Both the position numbers and the translations under genes were made by a program. Shown in pieces: positions 1 to 9,290 of a stretch of DNA of 64,000 nucleotides. The notes beneath the pieces were generated by a model. It was not told the DNA's origin and did no database searches. It saw nothing but the letters and a program-made list of their open reading frames with translations. This stretch comes from Coxiella endosymbiont of Dermacentor marginatus (GTDB taxonomy: Bacteria > Pseudomonadota > Gammaproteobacteria > Coxiellales > Coxiellaceae): assembly GCF_907164955.1 (NCBI RefSeq), contig NZ_OU015521.1, positions 682,001 through 746,000 on the forward strand. Direction: 5' to 3'. The stretch's first letter is position 1; every line of letters starts with the position of its first letter.

Positions 1-2
1 GT

Positions 3-941
3 GTTGGTGAGATTGGTTTCATGAGTGGCCCTAAAAGACGAGAAGTTGGTCATGGACGATTGGCTAAACGAGCAATCGTCCCCGTGATTTCCAATTTAAC
101 GGAATTTCCTTATGTAATCCGAGTAGTTTCTGAGATTCTTGAATCAAATGGTTCCAGCTCTATGGCAAGCGTATGTGGAAGTAGTTTAGCACTCATGGAT
201 GCAGGAGTTCCCATCAAAGCACCTGTTGCCGGTATTGCTATGGGGTTAATTAAAGAAGGAGAGAAATATGCGATCCTATCGGATATTCTCGGTGATGAAG
301 ACCATTTAGGTGATATGGATTTCAAAGTAGCTGGTACAGAAAAAGGTGTGACAGCATTACAAATGGATATTAAGATTGAGGGAATTACCAAAGAAATTAT
401 GAAATGTGCTCTCGATCAAGCAAAGAAAGGGCGTCTCCATATTCTCAACTTAATGAATGAAGCTATCGCTCAGCCTCGTTCACAAGTTTCTCAATTGGCG
501 CCTCGCTATATTACTATGAAAATCAACCCTGAAAAAATCCGAGATGTTATTGGAAAAGGTGGAGTAATGATTCGAGAGATTACTGAATCAACAAATTGTA
601 TTATCGATATTGCTGATGATGGGACAATTAAAATTGCTGCCCATTCCACGGAAGAAGGTGAGGCTGCGAAAAGACGGATCGAAGAATTAACGGTCGAAAT
701 AGAATTAGGAAAAATGTATGAAGGTTCTGTTGTTAAGGTTTTAGATTTTGGAGCGCTAGTTAAAATTCTACCTAATTATCAAGGGTTTATTCACATCTCG
801 CAGTTTGCCTCTGAGTGCGTGAAGAATGTGCGAGATTATCTTCAAAAAGGTCAGATAGTTCGTGTTAAAGTCATCGAAATTGATAAACAAGGTCGAGTTC
901 GCCTCAGCATGAAACAAGTTGATGAGGGGGGGGTTAGTTAG
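3..941 (+). CDS. pnp: Polynucleotide phosphorylase, 3' part (gene begins before the window)
   Basis: PNPase degrades RNA 3'-to-5' by phosphorolysis and works in the RNA degradosome. The frame is open from base 3 with no start codon, so the gene enters from the left; only about the C-terminal 310 of roughly 700 residues are here. Visible are the end of the second RNase PH domain (SPKRRE-like motif, [29 protein letters not shown] with its catalytic acidic residues), a KH domain ([14 protein letters not shown]) and a C-terminal S1 domain (GFIHISQFA). The frame ends at TAG just after the S1 domain, slightly shorter than E. coli PNPase, which has an acidic tail. No defect is seen. The 2.7 kb downstream is decayed DNA. 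Confidence 0.97.
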   Translation, partial: VGEIGFMSGPKRREVGHGRLAKRAIVPVISNLTEFPYVIRVVSEILESNGSSSMASVCGSSLALMDAGVPIKAPVAGIAMGLIKEGEKYAILSDILGDEDHLGDMDFKVAGTEKGVTALQMDIKIEGITKEIMKCALDQAKKGRLHILNLMNEAIAQPRSQVSQLAPRYITMKINPEKIRDVIGKGGVMIREITESTNCIIDIADDGTIKIAAHSTEEGEAAKRRIEELTVEIELGKMYEGSVVKVLDFGALVKILPNYQGFIHISQFASECVKNVRDYLQKGQIVRVKVIEIDKQGRVRLSMKQVDEGGVS

Positions 942-2429
942 ATAATCCTCCTTTACAATCCTGAAATTTCGGTTGACAATTTGCTTAAAAGTTGATGACA
1001 TTAATTTGTCAAAGGACTGTACTTTTGCCAGAATATTCCATACAACATCTGTAATTAATGTCCAAACTCAAAATAATAGAGCTTGAAAGGAGAGGTTACA
1101 GATATTGTAAGGAAAATCAAAATACCGTTATGTATTTTGAATGTTTCGACTCCGATTTAGAGTAGGATCACTTTCTGGATTATTGATTATCATTTTCTAA
1201 GAAAGATGATTCTATAAGTTTGTTAGTAACGAACTTGTGTTGAAATGAGTAACTGACGCGATTTGTTTATTAACTGTAAAGATATTTAACTTTTTGAAAT
1301 GAAAATATATGATTTTAACTAAAGGAAATTGAGATACTTTTTAATAAAAGTGAATAAAATAAGAATAAATCGATTTTAGTTAGAGATACTTAAAAAGGGG
1401 ATTTCTCTTTTGTTCTAGAAAAAGTTGATACGATTGAGTTCCTCGTTTCAGATTTTAAAAACCCATACTATCCTTAAATAATCCCTAAACATCCTTTTTA
1501 AATTGCGTATCCAAAAGAAATAGATCGTTCTGTGTCTTATTACGCTTTCTCTTCCAGGAAAATTTCTTTCCTACTCCTTATCAGAATACCAATCCAGCGA
1601 TGATAAAGTATAAGTCTATTCAAAATATACAACTTGGTAACTCGTGTTATTAATTTAAATTTTGAAATAGAATTTAAAACTGCTGGTATCCAGGATGGAG
1701 AATATGTACAGATTTTTCCATTTGAAAAGTATTTAAAGAATTAAGTTAAGAGAGAACCTTTATAGTTAAGGAAATTAACATTTTGTTAAAAAATTCCAGC
1801 ACAAAGATGTCGAAGAAGAGTTATTTTATATTTCACGCGATCCACATGTAACTCCAGAAAAACTAAGCAAACTTATGAAGTTTTCAATTTTCTATTTGCC
1901 AAGAAATTTCAGGAACTCTACTGCCATTCCGACTCATCAGTTTGATTCCAAAGAAAACTCGTAATTTGGGTGCGACGAAAACTTGATATGATAAGATTAT
2001 GAGGAGGTACTTACTATTCGAATCTAGAAAAGCTACTAGAATTAAAAAGCACCACGAAGAATGCTTCTGACCTAAATCAGAACTTAGACTTTTTATATTG
2101 CAAGGTGCATTTCTATGCTAATTTTAAATATGTATGCTTTTTTCTACTTTGTAATAAGTAATGGTATATCTCGGAAAATGCCTTATGATGTACTTCTAAA
2201 ATGAATTAAGATCTTGATCTTATTATATCGATTATTACCTTCTGTATTCATTTTATTCAGCGAATCTTTCTAAAAAAACAATTCGCTCTCATTTGCTTGC
2301 ATTGGTGCAGATAAGCATGCTCTTTATAAATCAGCAGAGTAATCGTCCCCTACTAGTTGAGGAAGTGTATTTTAAAATTAAAGACTTTCAATAGGTTTTT
2401 CAAATCTATAGGATTTAATAGTCAATAAA
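942..2429. other. Decayed non-coding DNA between pnp and the comEC remnant
   Basis: About 1.5 kb with stops in all frames and no gene I can name. Given the length of ComEC (about 750 residues), much of this may be the eroded 5' half of the comEC copy seen further right, but I could not match it. A short inverted repeat lies at 1117-1125 / 1132-1140. Confidence 0.6.
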
Positions 2430-2648
2430 AATGTTGTTTTATGATGTTCAAGGTAAAAGTTCTGTGATGAGTCAGATTTATTTGCATTATTAAAGCAACC
2501 ACTGTAATAAAAGAGTCCGCCGGTATGAGACTAATAATGCTAAATTGGTTTTTTTTACTCTGACAGTCAGCTCTCAAGATCTTTTCAAAATTTTAAATGG
2601 AAAATTTTTTCAAAATAAAAGAACCAATCATTTAGTTTTCACAAACAA

Positions 2649-2688
2649 TCTAATAGTTATTATTAAAATTTCAATAATAACTATTAGA
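2649..2688. repeat. Perfect inverted repeat, 16-bp arms, inside the decayed comEC region
   Basis: The arms 2649-2664 and 2673-2688 are exact reverse complements separated by 8 bases. They are AT-only apart from one C-G and one G-C pair, and have no T-run suggesting a terminator. The origin is unknown. Confidence 0.75.
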
Positions 2689-2817
2689 AACTATCAGTTT
2701 ATCTCTAGCTAGTTGTTTTTAAGTTTTATAGTATTCTTATTACCTATGATATGTATCCCAAAAGTGTTACTGCTCGTTGCTCTTATAACGAATTTGATTA
2801 CTATTCTTTAAAATTGA

Positions 2818-2851
2818 AATGATTGTCATCCATTAATGATTGTCATCCATT
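2818..2851. repeat. Tandem duplication of a 17-bp unit
   Basis: The unit aatgattgtcatccatt occurs twice in immediate succession (2818-2834 and 2835-2851). It looks like a recent slippage or duplication scar in non-functional DNA. Confidence 0.85.
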
Positions 2852-3606
2852 TTTGTATAATTTCCGTAATCTAACGGTTGATTGTTAATTGAAGTAAGGT
2901 GAATGGTATTTTAATTATGTTACCTTTATCATAAGTCCAGAGGATTATTTTAAATAATTATACTTTTTTCTTCATTATAATTTGATATCAGTTTGTATCT
3001 TTATCTTTAGTTTTGATTATTTGGTACTAAGATTGTGCTCCTGACTTATACAACTTATTACTTACCAACATTACGAGGAACGATAATCAGCAAATAAGTT
3101 AGGTTTTAACTCAGCTTATTTCAACCAGTTTTACCAAGTTATTTTCAAAGATTTGATGGACCACTGACTTCATTATGCTGGAGGAAAAGATCTGGGCACT
3201 AAAGCAACAATAATTCAGATACATTAGCACCCATCTGTGATTTTATTATCTGTTGATATTAAGATCTTGAGAAAAAGGTTTCTTACAAAGGAATTCAATT
3301 TTCGAGTTATATTTTGTTAATAAACTCGCAGGACAGGACGGAATAAAACAAAACCTCTTTCTATGAAATTCTTTTTTTATGCAGTCCATTTTTAATATAC
3401 TCTTTTTCCGAGCAGTTATTATAATTGTTGTCATATCCCAAATTATCGAGTGCTAGAAAACGGTATGGCAAGCAAGGATCCAGAACTTGAATACTACCGT
3501 AAAAAGGGCTATTTTTATTCGGATTTCCTCCAGACGACAGAATAGTCTTCTGGTCGTTGGAGAACAGAGTTATTTTTGGGTATAAGAGAGGCCCCAAAAG
3601 CTGCTG

Positions 3607-5379
3607 ATGAAAAGAGTTAAACAAAAAGGCATTGAAATTTATGGACGCCTTTTGCAAGTCACTAAGCGATACTGTGCAATCTTTATTTTTGGGATTATTG
3701 GTACGATAGTAGTCTCGCTGACTGATGCTGGATTTACTTGGTTAATAAAATTGATCATTAATCAAGGATTTATTGCCCGTGATGCTGGTTTTATTCGTTG
3801 GTTGCCCTTAATAATTATATTAATTTTCCTATTTCGAGGGATAGCAGGATTTTTATCAACTTATTTTATTAATCGAGTAGCTCGCAATATTGTGATGGAT
3901 TTTAGACGGATGATTTTTAGTCATTTATTGCGCTTACCTGTCAAGTTTTATGATCAGAACAGTTCAGGTCATTTACTATCCACGGTAATTTACAATGTAG
4001 AACAAGTTTCTCAAGCAGGCTCTGATGCTCTAGTTATTACACTTCAAGAATCCTCATTAGTCATTGGCTTACTGATAGTGATGTTTTTAGTCAATTGGGA
4101 ATTAACGTTATTTTTTTTAATAATTACTCCGATCATTGCCTGGGTAATGAAAATTTGTAGTACGCGATTACGTCGATTGAGTACTAGTGTGCAACGATCT
4201 ATAGGTGAAGTTACGCATATTGCGAGTGAAACTATAGAAGCTTATAAAGTAGTCCGTCTTTTTGGTGGACAAACCTATGAAAATAAAAAATTTCACCATA
4301 TCACTAAGGTAAATCAACAGAACGAATTGAAAGTGGTGATAACTAACAGTGTCAGTATTTCATTAATACAGTTACTGATCGCTATTCAGGTTGCCATCAT
4401 TTTATTTTTTGCTACTCAACCTTCTTTACATGTAACTGCTGGCAGTTTTGCTTCTGTGATCTCTGCAATGATCATGATGCTTAGACCTATACGTCGACTT
4501 ACTATGGTTAATAATTATATCCAGAAAGGCGTTGCTGGTGCGGAAAGTATCTTTAAGTTATTAGATGAAGACGTTGAAAGGGATATGGGAAGTCGTCATT
4601 TGTTACGAGCAAGGGGTACCATAGAATACTCTGATGTTTCTTTTTCCTATGATAAAAGTCCAAAGCCTATTCTTTCGAACATTAATTTAACTATCGAAGC
4701 AGGACAAAAAGTCGCATTAGTAGGTCGATCAGGCGCTGGAAAGTCTACGTTAATTAATTTATTACCCCGATTTTACGAAGCTTCAAAAGGGATCATTAAA
4801 ATTGACGGAATTAATATTAAAGAGTTTCATTTACAAGAGTTACGTAATCAATTTTCTTTAGTGTCTCAAAACACTATCTTATTTAACGACACTATTTTAA
4901 ATAATATTGCTTATGGCCAATTAGGACGTGTTGATAAGAGAAAAATTATAGAAGCGGCTCAAGCAGCTCATGTAATGGAATTTATCGATCAATTACCGGA
5001 TGGTTTAAATACTATTGTTGGAGAAAACGGTGTGCTCCTTTCTGTAGGACAATGCCAACGGATCACTATCGCCCGTGCCTTGTTTAAGAACACTCCTATT
5101 TTTATTTTCGATGAAGCAACATCTGCGTTAGATACACATGCGGAGAGACATATTCAAGCAGCGTTGGAAAATTTAATGCATGAAAGGACTACCTTAGTAA
5201 TTGCCCATCGATTGTCTACTATTGAGAAGGTCGATTGGATTATTGTGATGGAGAGAGGGTGTATCGTAGAAAAAGGAACGCATCAGCAACTTTTAGATTT
5301 AAAAGGAATTTATGCTGAATTGTATCAAATGCAATTTTCGGAAAACCCTATTTTGATTGATATTGAGAATCAGAAATGA
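3607..5379 (+). CDS. msbA: Lipid A export ATP-binding/permease protein MsbA
   Basis: Homodimeric ABC exporter that flips lipid A-core across the inner membrane. The 590 residues show an N-terminal transmembrane domain of six predicted helices (about 20-310) and a C-terminal ATPase domain: Walker A GRSGAGKS, Q-loop LVSQN, Walker B IFIFDEATSALD and H-loop AHRLST. Length and layout match the family. The ABC signature reads LSVGQCQRITIARAL rather than LSGGQRQR, so the first glycine of the LSGGQ motif, which contacts the ATP gamma-phosphate, is valine; this could weaken ATPase activity. The start ATG overlaps the last codon of the comEC remnant, and the stop overlaps the lpxK start (ATGA), indicating translational coupling of two lipid A genes. 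Confidence 0.96.
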   Translation: MKRVKQKGIEIYGRLLQVTKRYCAIFIFGIIGTIVVSLTDAGFTWLIKLIINQGFIARDAGFIRWLPLIIILIFLFRGIAGFLSTYFINRVARNIVMDFRRMIFSHLLRLPVKFYDQNSSGHLLSTVIYNVEQVSQAGSDALVITLQESSLVIGLLIVMFLVNWELTLFFLIITPIIAWVMKICSTRLRRLSTSVQRSIGEVTHIASETIEAYKVVRLFGGQTYENKKFHHITKVNQQNELKVVITNSVSISLIQLLIAIQVAIILFFATQPSLHVTAGSFASVISAMIMMLRPIRRLTMVNNYIQKGVAGAESIFKLLDEDVERDMGSRHLLRARGTIEYSDVSFSYDKSPKPILSNINLTIEAGQKVALVGRSGAGKSTLINLLPRFYEASKGIIKIDGINIKEFHLQELRNQFSLVSQNTILFNDTILNNIAYGQLGRVDKRKIIEAAQAAHVMEFIDQLPDGLNTIVGENGVLLSVGQCQRITIARALFKNTPIFIFDEATSALDTHAERHIQAALENLMHERTTLVIAHRLSTIEKVDWIIVMERGCIVEKGTHQQLLDLKGIYAELYQMQFSENPILIDIENQK

Positions 5380-6353
5380 TAATAGCACCGCAATTTTGGT
5401 ATCAATCACGCTCTTGGATAAGTCAGTTTTTAATCCCCTTTTCTTTATTATACCAACTGGCTGTGATTTTCCGAAGAACAATCTATACTATTGGCCTTAA
5501 AAAAATCCGACAATTTTCAGTGCCGATTATTGTGATAGGTAATGTTACTGTAGGTGGTAGTGGGAAAACTCCTTTAGCTATTTGGCTTGTGAATCAATTA
5601 AAAAAGCAAGGTTTTCGGCCAGGGATTGTTAGTCGCGGTTATGGAGGAAAAAATAAAGATAGACTCCAAATCGTCACACCGAATAGCGATCCTCATCTAG
5701 TTGGAGATGAAGCTATTTTATTGGCAAGAACAGGTTTTCCAATGGTGGTGGGCGTCAATCGCCCGGATGCTATAGAATACTTATTAAAAAACTTTAATTG
5801 CAACATTATTATCAGCGATGACGGATTGCAGCATTATTCGTTATCACGAGATATTGAAATCGCTGTTATAGATTCTGATCGTCAATTTGGAAATGGATTG
5901 TGTATGCCAGCAGGACCCTTGAGGGAACCAAAATCGCGATTAAATTCGGTGGATTTCCTTGTTGTAAAGCAGTTGTACCCTGTGGAAATTTATCAATTAA
6001 ACAACCCAGAAAAAAAAATAAATTTTGAAGAATTGCATGGGAAAACTATCCATGCAGTTGCTGGGTTAGGGAATCCACAAAATTTTTTTTATCAGCTTGA
6101 ATTACTAGGAGCAAAAGTAATAAAACACGCATTTCCCGATCATTATTTTTATCAGAAAAAAGATTTTCAATTTGAAGATGATAAAATAATCCTTATGACA
6201 GAGAAAGATGCGGTTAAATGCAAAGAGTTTGATGACAAACGACTGTTTTGTTTATCCGTTTCTTTAGAAGTTCCTGAACAATTCTTAAAAAGTTTTTTTC
6301 AACAAGTTGAGATAAAAATAGGTCTTAAATATCTTCTGAAAACCCAGAGGTAA
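5376..6353 (+). CDS. lpxK: Tetraacyldisaccharide 4'-kinase LpxK
   Basis: Phosphorylates the 4' position of the lipid A disaccharide precursor at the inner membrane, the sixth step of the Raetz pathway, just upstream of MsbA export. The 325 residues match the usual length. An N-terminal membrane-associated helix (about 15-40) is followed by the P-loop GNVTVGGSGKTPL, then SRGYGGK, VGDEA and the DDGLQH motif typical of LpxK. The ATG overlaps the msbA TGA by 4 bases. The 3' end overlaps the convergent nadE gene by 29 bases, so both C-termini share DNA. No truncation is seen. Confidence 0.96.
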   Translation: MIIAPQFWYQSRSWISQFLIPFSLLYQLAVIFRRTIYTIGLKKIRQFSVPIIVIGNVTVGGSGKTPLAIWLVNQLKKQGFRPGIVSRGYGGKNKDRLQIVTPNSDPHLVGDEAILLARTGFPMVVGVNRPDAIEYLLKNFNCNIIISDDGLQHYSLSRDIEIAVIDSDRQFGNGLCMPAGPLREPKSRLNSVDFLVVKQLYPVEIYQLNNPEKKINFEELHGKTIHAVAGLGNPQNFFYQLELLGAKVIKHAFPDHYFYQKKDFQFEDDKIILMTEKDAVKCKEFDDKRLFCLSVSLEVPEQFLKSFFQQVEIKIGLKYLLKTQR

Positions 6354-7953
6354 TCGGATACCGCCGATCTTTACCAAAAGCACGTTCCGTAATGCGGATA
6401 CCAATAGATGCTTGCCGACGCTTATATTCATTACGATTTATCATTCGAACTACTTTATTAACTATATTAATATCAAAACCAGCAGCTGCAATTGTGTTTG
6501 GATCTTCGTCTTTCTCAATATAACGCTCTAAAATTTTATCCAGTATCGGATAAGGTGGTAAGGTGTTTTGATCTTTTTGATTTGGAGCCAGTTCTGCAGA
6601 AGGTGCGCGAGTTAAAATACGCTCAGGAATAACAGGTGAAAGAGTATTTCGATATTTACACAAGCGGTATACCATTGTCTTATAAACATCTTTTAGTACA
6701 CTGAAGCCACCAGCCATATCACCATATAAAGTAGTATACCCAACAGCCATCTCACTTTTATTTCCGGTCGTTAATACAATAGTGCCTTTTTTATTGGAGA
6801 GAGCCATTAATAGGGTACCCCGAATACGCGCTTGCAAATTTTCTTCAGTGACGTCTTTAGGAAACCCTCTAAACTCTGATGCTAGACTTCGAATAAGAGC
6901 TTCGAAGATAAAATTAATATTAATAATAGATGTTGAAACTTTCAATGCTTGGGCTTCTGACTTCGCGTCTTCAATGCTCATTGAAGAGGTAAAAGCGGAA
7001 GGCATTAGAATACCACTCATTCGTGATGATCCAATGGCATCAACAGCAATAGCTAATGTTAAAGCAGAGTCAACACCTCCAGAAAGGCCGATAATAGCAC
7101 CGGGAAAATTATTTTTATTAATATAATCGCGAATGCCTAATACCAGAACATTGTAAATTTTTTCTTCATCTAAAGGCTCAGGTGGCAATGGGCGTTTGAT
7201 TTTTATATCTAATTGATGTTCAAGGTCAAATTCAATGGTCATTAACTCTTCTTTAAAATAAGTACTTTGTTGAATATGCTCCCCATTTTGATTAAATACC
7301 ATAGAACCGCCATCAAAAACGAGCTCATCTTGCCCCCCAATTAAATTCAAATAAATAATGGGAACACGATATTTCTGAGTACGTTTTGTTAACAAAACAC
7401 GCCGAAGATGTGATTTATCTTGAGAGAAAGGAGAAGCATTAATGCAGGCGATTAATTGTGCTCCTGCTTTGACAGTGTCCTCTAAAGGCATTTCTAACCA
7501 TAAATCTTCACAAATCAATAAGCCAATTCTTATTCCTTTAACTACGATGATGCAGAGTTGATCTCCAGATGAGAAATAACGTTTCTCATCAAAAACCCGA
7601 TAATTAGGTAGTGCATGTTTTCCATAGGTTGCAACTATTTTTCCTTTAGTAATCACAGCCGCTTTGTTATAGTAACGCTTCTCTTGGAAATCCGGGTATC
7701 CTACGATAACAGTAGTATACTTAACTTCCTTGGCGATTCGTTGGAGTGCGCGATGAACACGCTGATAAAGTACAGGTCGAAAGAGTAGGTCCTCGGGTGG
7801 ATAACTTGTAATAGCTAATTCTGGAAATAATACGACATCAGCTCTGCTTTTACGATAGGCGCGGTTGGCTGTATCAACGATGAGTTGAGTATTTCCTTCG
7901 ATGTCTCCAACCAGTAAATTAATCTGTGCAGCTACAATAATTAATTTTTTCAT
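6325..7953 (-). CDS. nadE: Glutamine-dependent NAD+ synthetase
   Basis: Makes NAD+ from nicotinic acid adenine dinucleotide, ATP and glutamine-derived ammonia. The 542 residues hold two domains: an N-terminal nitrilase-like glutaminase (about 1-260) with the Glu-Lys-Cys triad visible as LFPELAITSYP, YGKHALPNY and LLICEDLW, and a C-terminal synthetase (about 270-542) with the PP-loop [10 protein letters not shown]. This two-domain form uses glutamine directly, unlike the short E. coli NadE. The ATG follows the Mth938-like gene upstream with a 4-base overlap (stop 7950-7952), so the two are probably co-transcribed. Retention fits cofactor self-sufficiency or provisioning in a symbiont. Confidence 0.96.
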   Translation of the reverse strand: MKKLIIVAAQINLLVGDIEGNTQLIVDTANRAYRKSRADVVLFPELAITSYPPEDLLFRPVLYQRVHRALQRIAKEVKYTTVIVGYPDFQEKRYYNKAAVITKGKIVATYGKHALPNYRVFDEKRYFSSGDQLCIIVVKGIRIGLLICEDLWLEMPLEDTVKAGAQLIACINASPFSQDKSHLRRVLLTKRTQKYRVPIIYLNLIGGQDELVFDGGSMVFNQNGEHIQQSTYFKEELMTIEFDLEHQLDIKIKRPLPPEPLDEEKIYNVLVLGIRDYINKNNFPGAIIGLSGGVDSALTLAIAVDAIGSSRMSGILMPSAFTSSMSIEDAKSEAQALKVSTSIININFIFEALIRSLASEFRGFPKDVTEENLQARIRGTLLMALSNKKGTIVLTTGNKSEMAVGYTTLYGDMAGGFSVLKDVYKTMVYRLCKYRNTLSPVIPERILTRAPSAELAPNQKDQNTLPPYPILDKILERYIEKDEDPNTIAAAGFDINIVNKVVRMINRNEYKRRQASIGIRITERAFGKDRRYPITSGFSEDI

Positions 7954-8342
7954 GAATTATTCCACGAATTGTTATTTATAATTAGTGCTGCCACTATTTT
8001 CCGCCCTTCGGACATTAATGCTGTATAAGTACGACAGGCGGCACCTGTATCCATAGATTCAATTCCAATTCGTTTTTGGAAAAGCGGCCTAAGCTTTTCT
8101 TGAACTGGGAAAATAAATTTTTTTCCAGTCCCAAAGATGACCACCTCAGGATTTAAAGATAACACAACTTGGAAATGTTCAGACTTTAATTCTTCTAAAG
8201 ACTTCGGCGCCCAGTCACTAATGAGCTTAGAGGGAGAAACAATTACACTTGATGTATAAAGCGTTTCATTAATCGTAACCGATACGGCATCATAAGCTCG
8301 AATTTGGTAATGTTCAATACTAATATCTTCAGTAATTAGCAT
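7950..8342 (-). CDS. Mth938-like domain (DUF498) protein
   Basis: A 130-residue protein of the Mth938/Xcc1710-like fold (DUF498, the family of mitochondrial complex I assembly factor NDUFAF3). The family pattern is visible: an N-terminal strand pair (VTINETLYTSSVIVSP), then VVIFGTGKKFIFP and the GIESMDTGAACRTYTAL segment with a conserved small-residue turn. The biochemical role in bacteria is not established. Its stop overlaps the nadE start, forming a two-gene minus-strand unit. It diverges from rpsF with a 255-bp gap that should hold both promoters. Confident as a family member, not as to function. Confidence 0.85.
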   Translation of the reverse strand: MLITEDISIEHYQIRAYDAVSVTINETLYTSSVIVSPSKLISDWAPKSLEELKSEHFQVVLSLNPEVVIFGTGKKFIFPVQEKLRPLFQKRIGIESMDTGAACRTYTALMSEGRKIVAALIINNNSWNNS

Positions 8343-8497
8343 ATCTTCTTAATTCTCATGCTTACTTAAGCATAGCATGAATCTTATATGAACTTAAACC
8401 TTATCTTATTTTGATTGTTCAAAACCTGCTGCTAATCTATCCATACTCTCACCCTTAGATAGTAAGAAAATGAATCTGCGTATGTTTTGGATTAAAT

Positions 8498-8526
8498 TTG
8501 ATATCCTTCATGGGATTAGTTAGAAT
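8498..8526 (+). promoter_or_regulatory. Sigma-70-type promoter of the rpsF operon
   Basis: The -35 TTGATA (8498-8503) and -10 TAGAAT (8521-8526) are separated by exactly 17 bases, each one mismatch from consensus. Transcription would start near 8533, giving a leader of about 65 bases before rpsF. It is among the better sigma-70 matches I noticed in the window and fits a ribosomal protein operon. Confidence 0.7.
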
Positions 8527-8544
8527 ACCGCGTCTGTCCCTGTT

Positions 8545-8575
8545 CCACCGATTTAATCTCGGGGGATTTATTAAG
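8545..8575 (+). promoter_or_regulatory. Possible S6:S18-binding leader motif of rpsF mRNA
   Basis: The leader contains CACCGATTTAATCTCGGGGG, a CCGA/TCGG stem with a preceding CA and a following GGGGGA. In many bacteria the rpsF leader carries a structure with a CCG bulge and a nearby GGA that mimics the 16S rRNA site and lets the S6:S18 complex repress its own operon. Position and sequence fit, but I have not folded it or compared it with a covariance model. Confidence 0.4.
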
Positions 8576-8597
8576 CCAAGTCAGGAGGAAACTGTTA

Positions 8598-8993
8598 ATG
8601 CGACATTATGAAGTCATAATCTTAGTCCATCCCGATCAAAGTACGCAAGTATTGGCGATGATTGAACGCTACCAGCTGATGATTAAAGAAGGCGGGGGCA
8701 AGATCCACCGATTAGAAGACTGGGGACGCCGTCAACTAGCTTATTCTATCAAAAAAGTATACAAAGCTCATTATCTTTTAATGAATATTGAATGTGATAA
8801 GGCTGTTTTGGATGAGCTTAAAAATGCTTTTCGCTATAACGATGCTGTGATTCGTAATTTAATTTTAAAACGCAATCATGCTATTACCGAGCTTTCACTC
8901 ATTATGCAAGGCGCTGAACAAACGAAATTTTTGAAAGAGAAGCTAAAAGTCTTCGTTGAAGAAAGGACTGTTGAAAAACTTGAAGAAACCTAA
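8598..8993 (+). CDS. rpsF: 30S ribosomal protein S6
   Basis: S6 binds S18 and the central domain of 16S rRNA in the small-subunit platform. The 131 residues begin [15 protein letters not shown], the typical S6 start, with [17 protein letters not shown] in the middle and a C-terminal charged tail. A strong ribosome site (AGGAGG, about 8582-8587) precedes the ATG. It is the first gene of rpsF-rpsR-DUF2232-rplI, with rpsR 9 bases downstream. The tail after about residue 100 is somewhat longer than in short S6 proteins and does not look decayed. Confidence 0.97.
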   Translation: MRHYEVIILVHPDQSTQVLAMIERYQLMIKEGGGKIHRLEDWGRRQLAYSIKKVYKAHYLLMNIECDKAVLDELKNAFRYNDAVIRNLILKRNHAITELSLIMQGAEQTKFLKEKLKVFVEERTVEKLEET

Positions 8994-9002
8994 GAGGAAT
9001 AT

Positions 9003-9224
9003 ATGTCATTTCATCGCAAAAAATTCTGTGCTTTTAAAGCAAAAAATATTCGAGAAATCGATTATAAGGATATCGATACGTTAAGAGACTACGTTATGGA
9101 ATCCGGCCGCATAGTTCCAAGTCGTATCACAGGAACAAGCGCTAAGTATCAACGCCAATTATCTCGTGCTATTAAGCTGGCTCGTTATCTAGCTTTATTA
9201 CCGTATTGCGATGCGCATCGATAA
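9003..9224 (+). CDS. rpsR: 30S ribosomal protein S18
   Basis: S18 pairs with S6 on the small-subunit platform. The 73 residues are full length for the family, with the conserved core [25 protein letters not shown] shared in part here (positions about 20-45) and [21 protein letters not shown] near the C-terminus. An N-terminal HRKKFC stretch is typical of gammaproteobacterial S18. It lies 9 bases after rpsF and is presumably co-transcribed with it. Confidence 0.97.
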   Translation: MSFHRKKFCAFKAKNIREIDYKDIDTLRDYVMESGRIVPSRITGTSAKYQRQLSRAIKLARYLALLPYCDAHR

Positions 9225-9290
9225 AAGAAATTTAATCTTTTTCCTATTGTGAGTAAGTAAGCAGACGAGAGTGATGATTTTGGTAACTTA

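Larger units (their letters stand above)
2430..3610 (+). pseudogene. comEC: comEC remnant (DNA uptake channel, metallo-beta-lactamase-like domain)
   Basis: Recognisable pieces of the C-terminal ComEC domain appear in the expected order, in changing frames and broken by stops. Near 2436 a segment reads FYDVQGKSSVM, like the family DVGQG-x-S-V motif. Near 3160 there is DH-stop-LHYAGGKD, like the metal-binding HxDxDHxGG. Near 3237 ILLSVDIKILRKRFL resembles the ILLTGDIE segment. Near 3460-3520 RYG is followed by DPELEYYRKKGYF, like the NRYxHPxxxVLxxYxxxG end region. The last frame ends in TGA overlapping the ATG of msbA, an arrangement typical of a comEC-msbA-lpxK unit. ComEC carries transforming DNA across the inner membrane, so this route is lost here. 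The match is by eye and the left limit is uncertain. Confidence 0.65.

Noticed and set aside
3246-3657. Minus-strand open frames over the comEC remnant and msbA start
   Set aside because: The plus strand here reads as ComEC pieces, so the minus frames are its antisense; they show no family motif.
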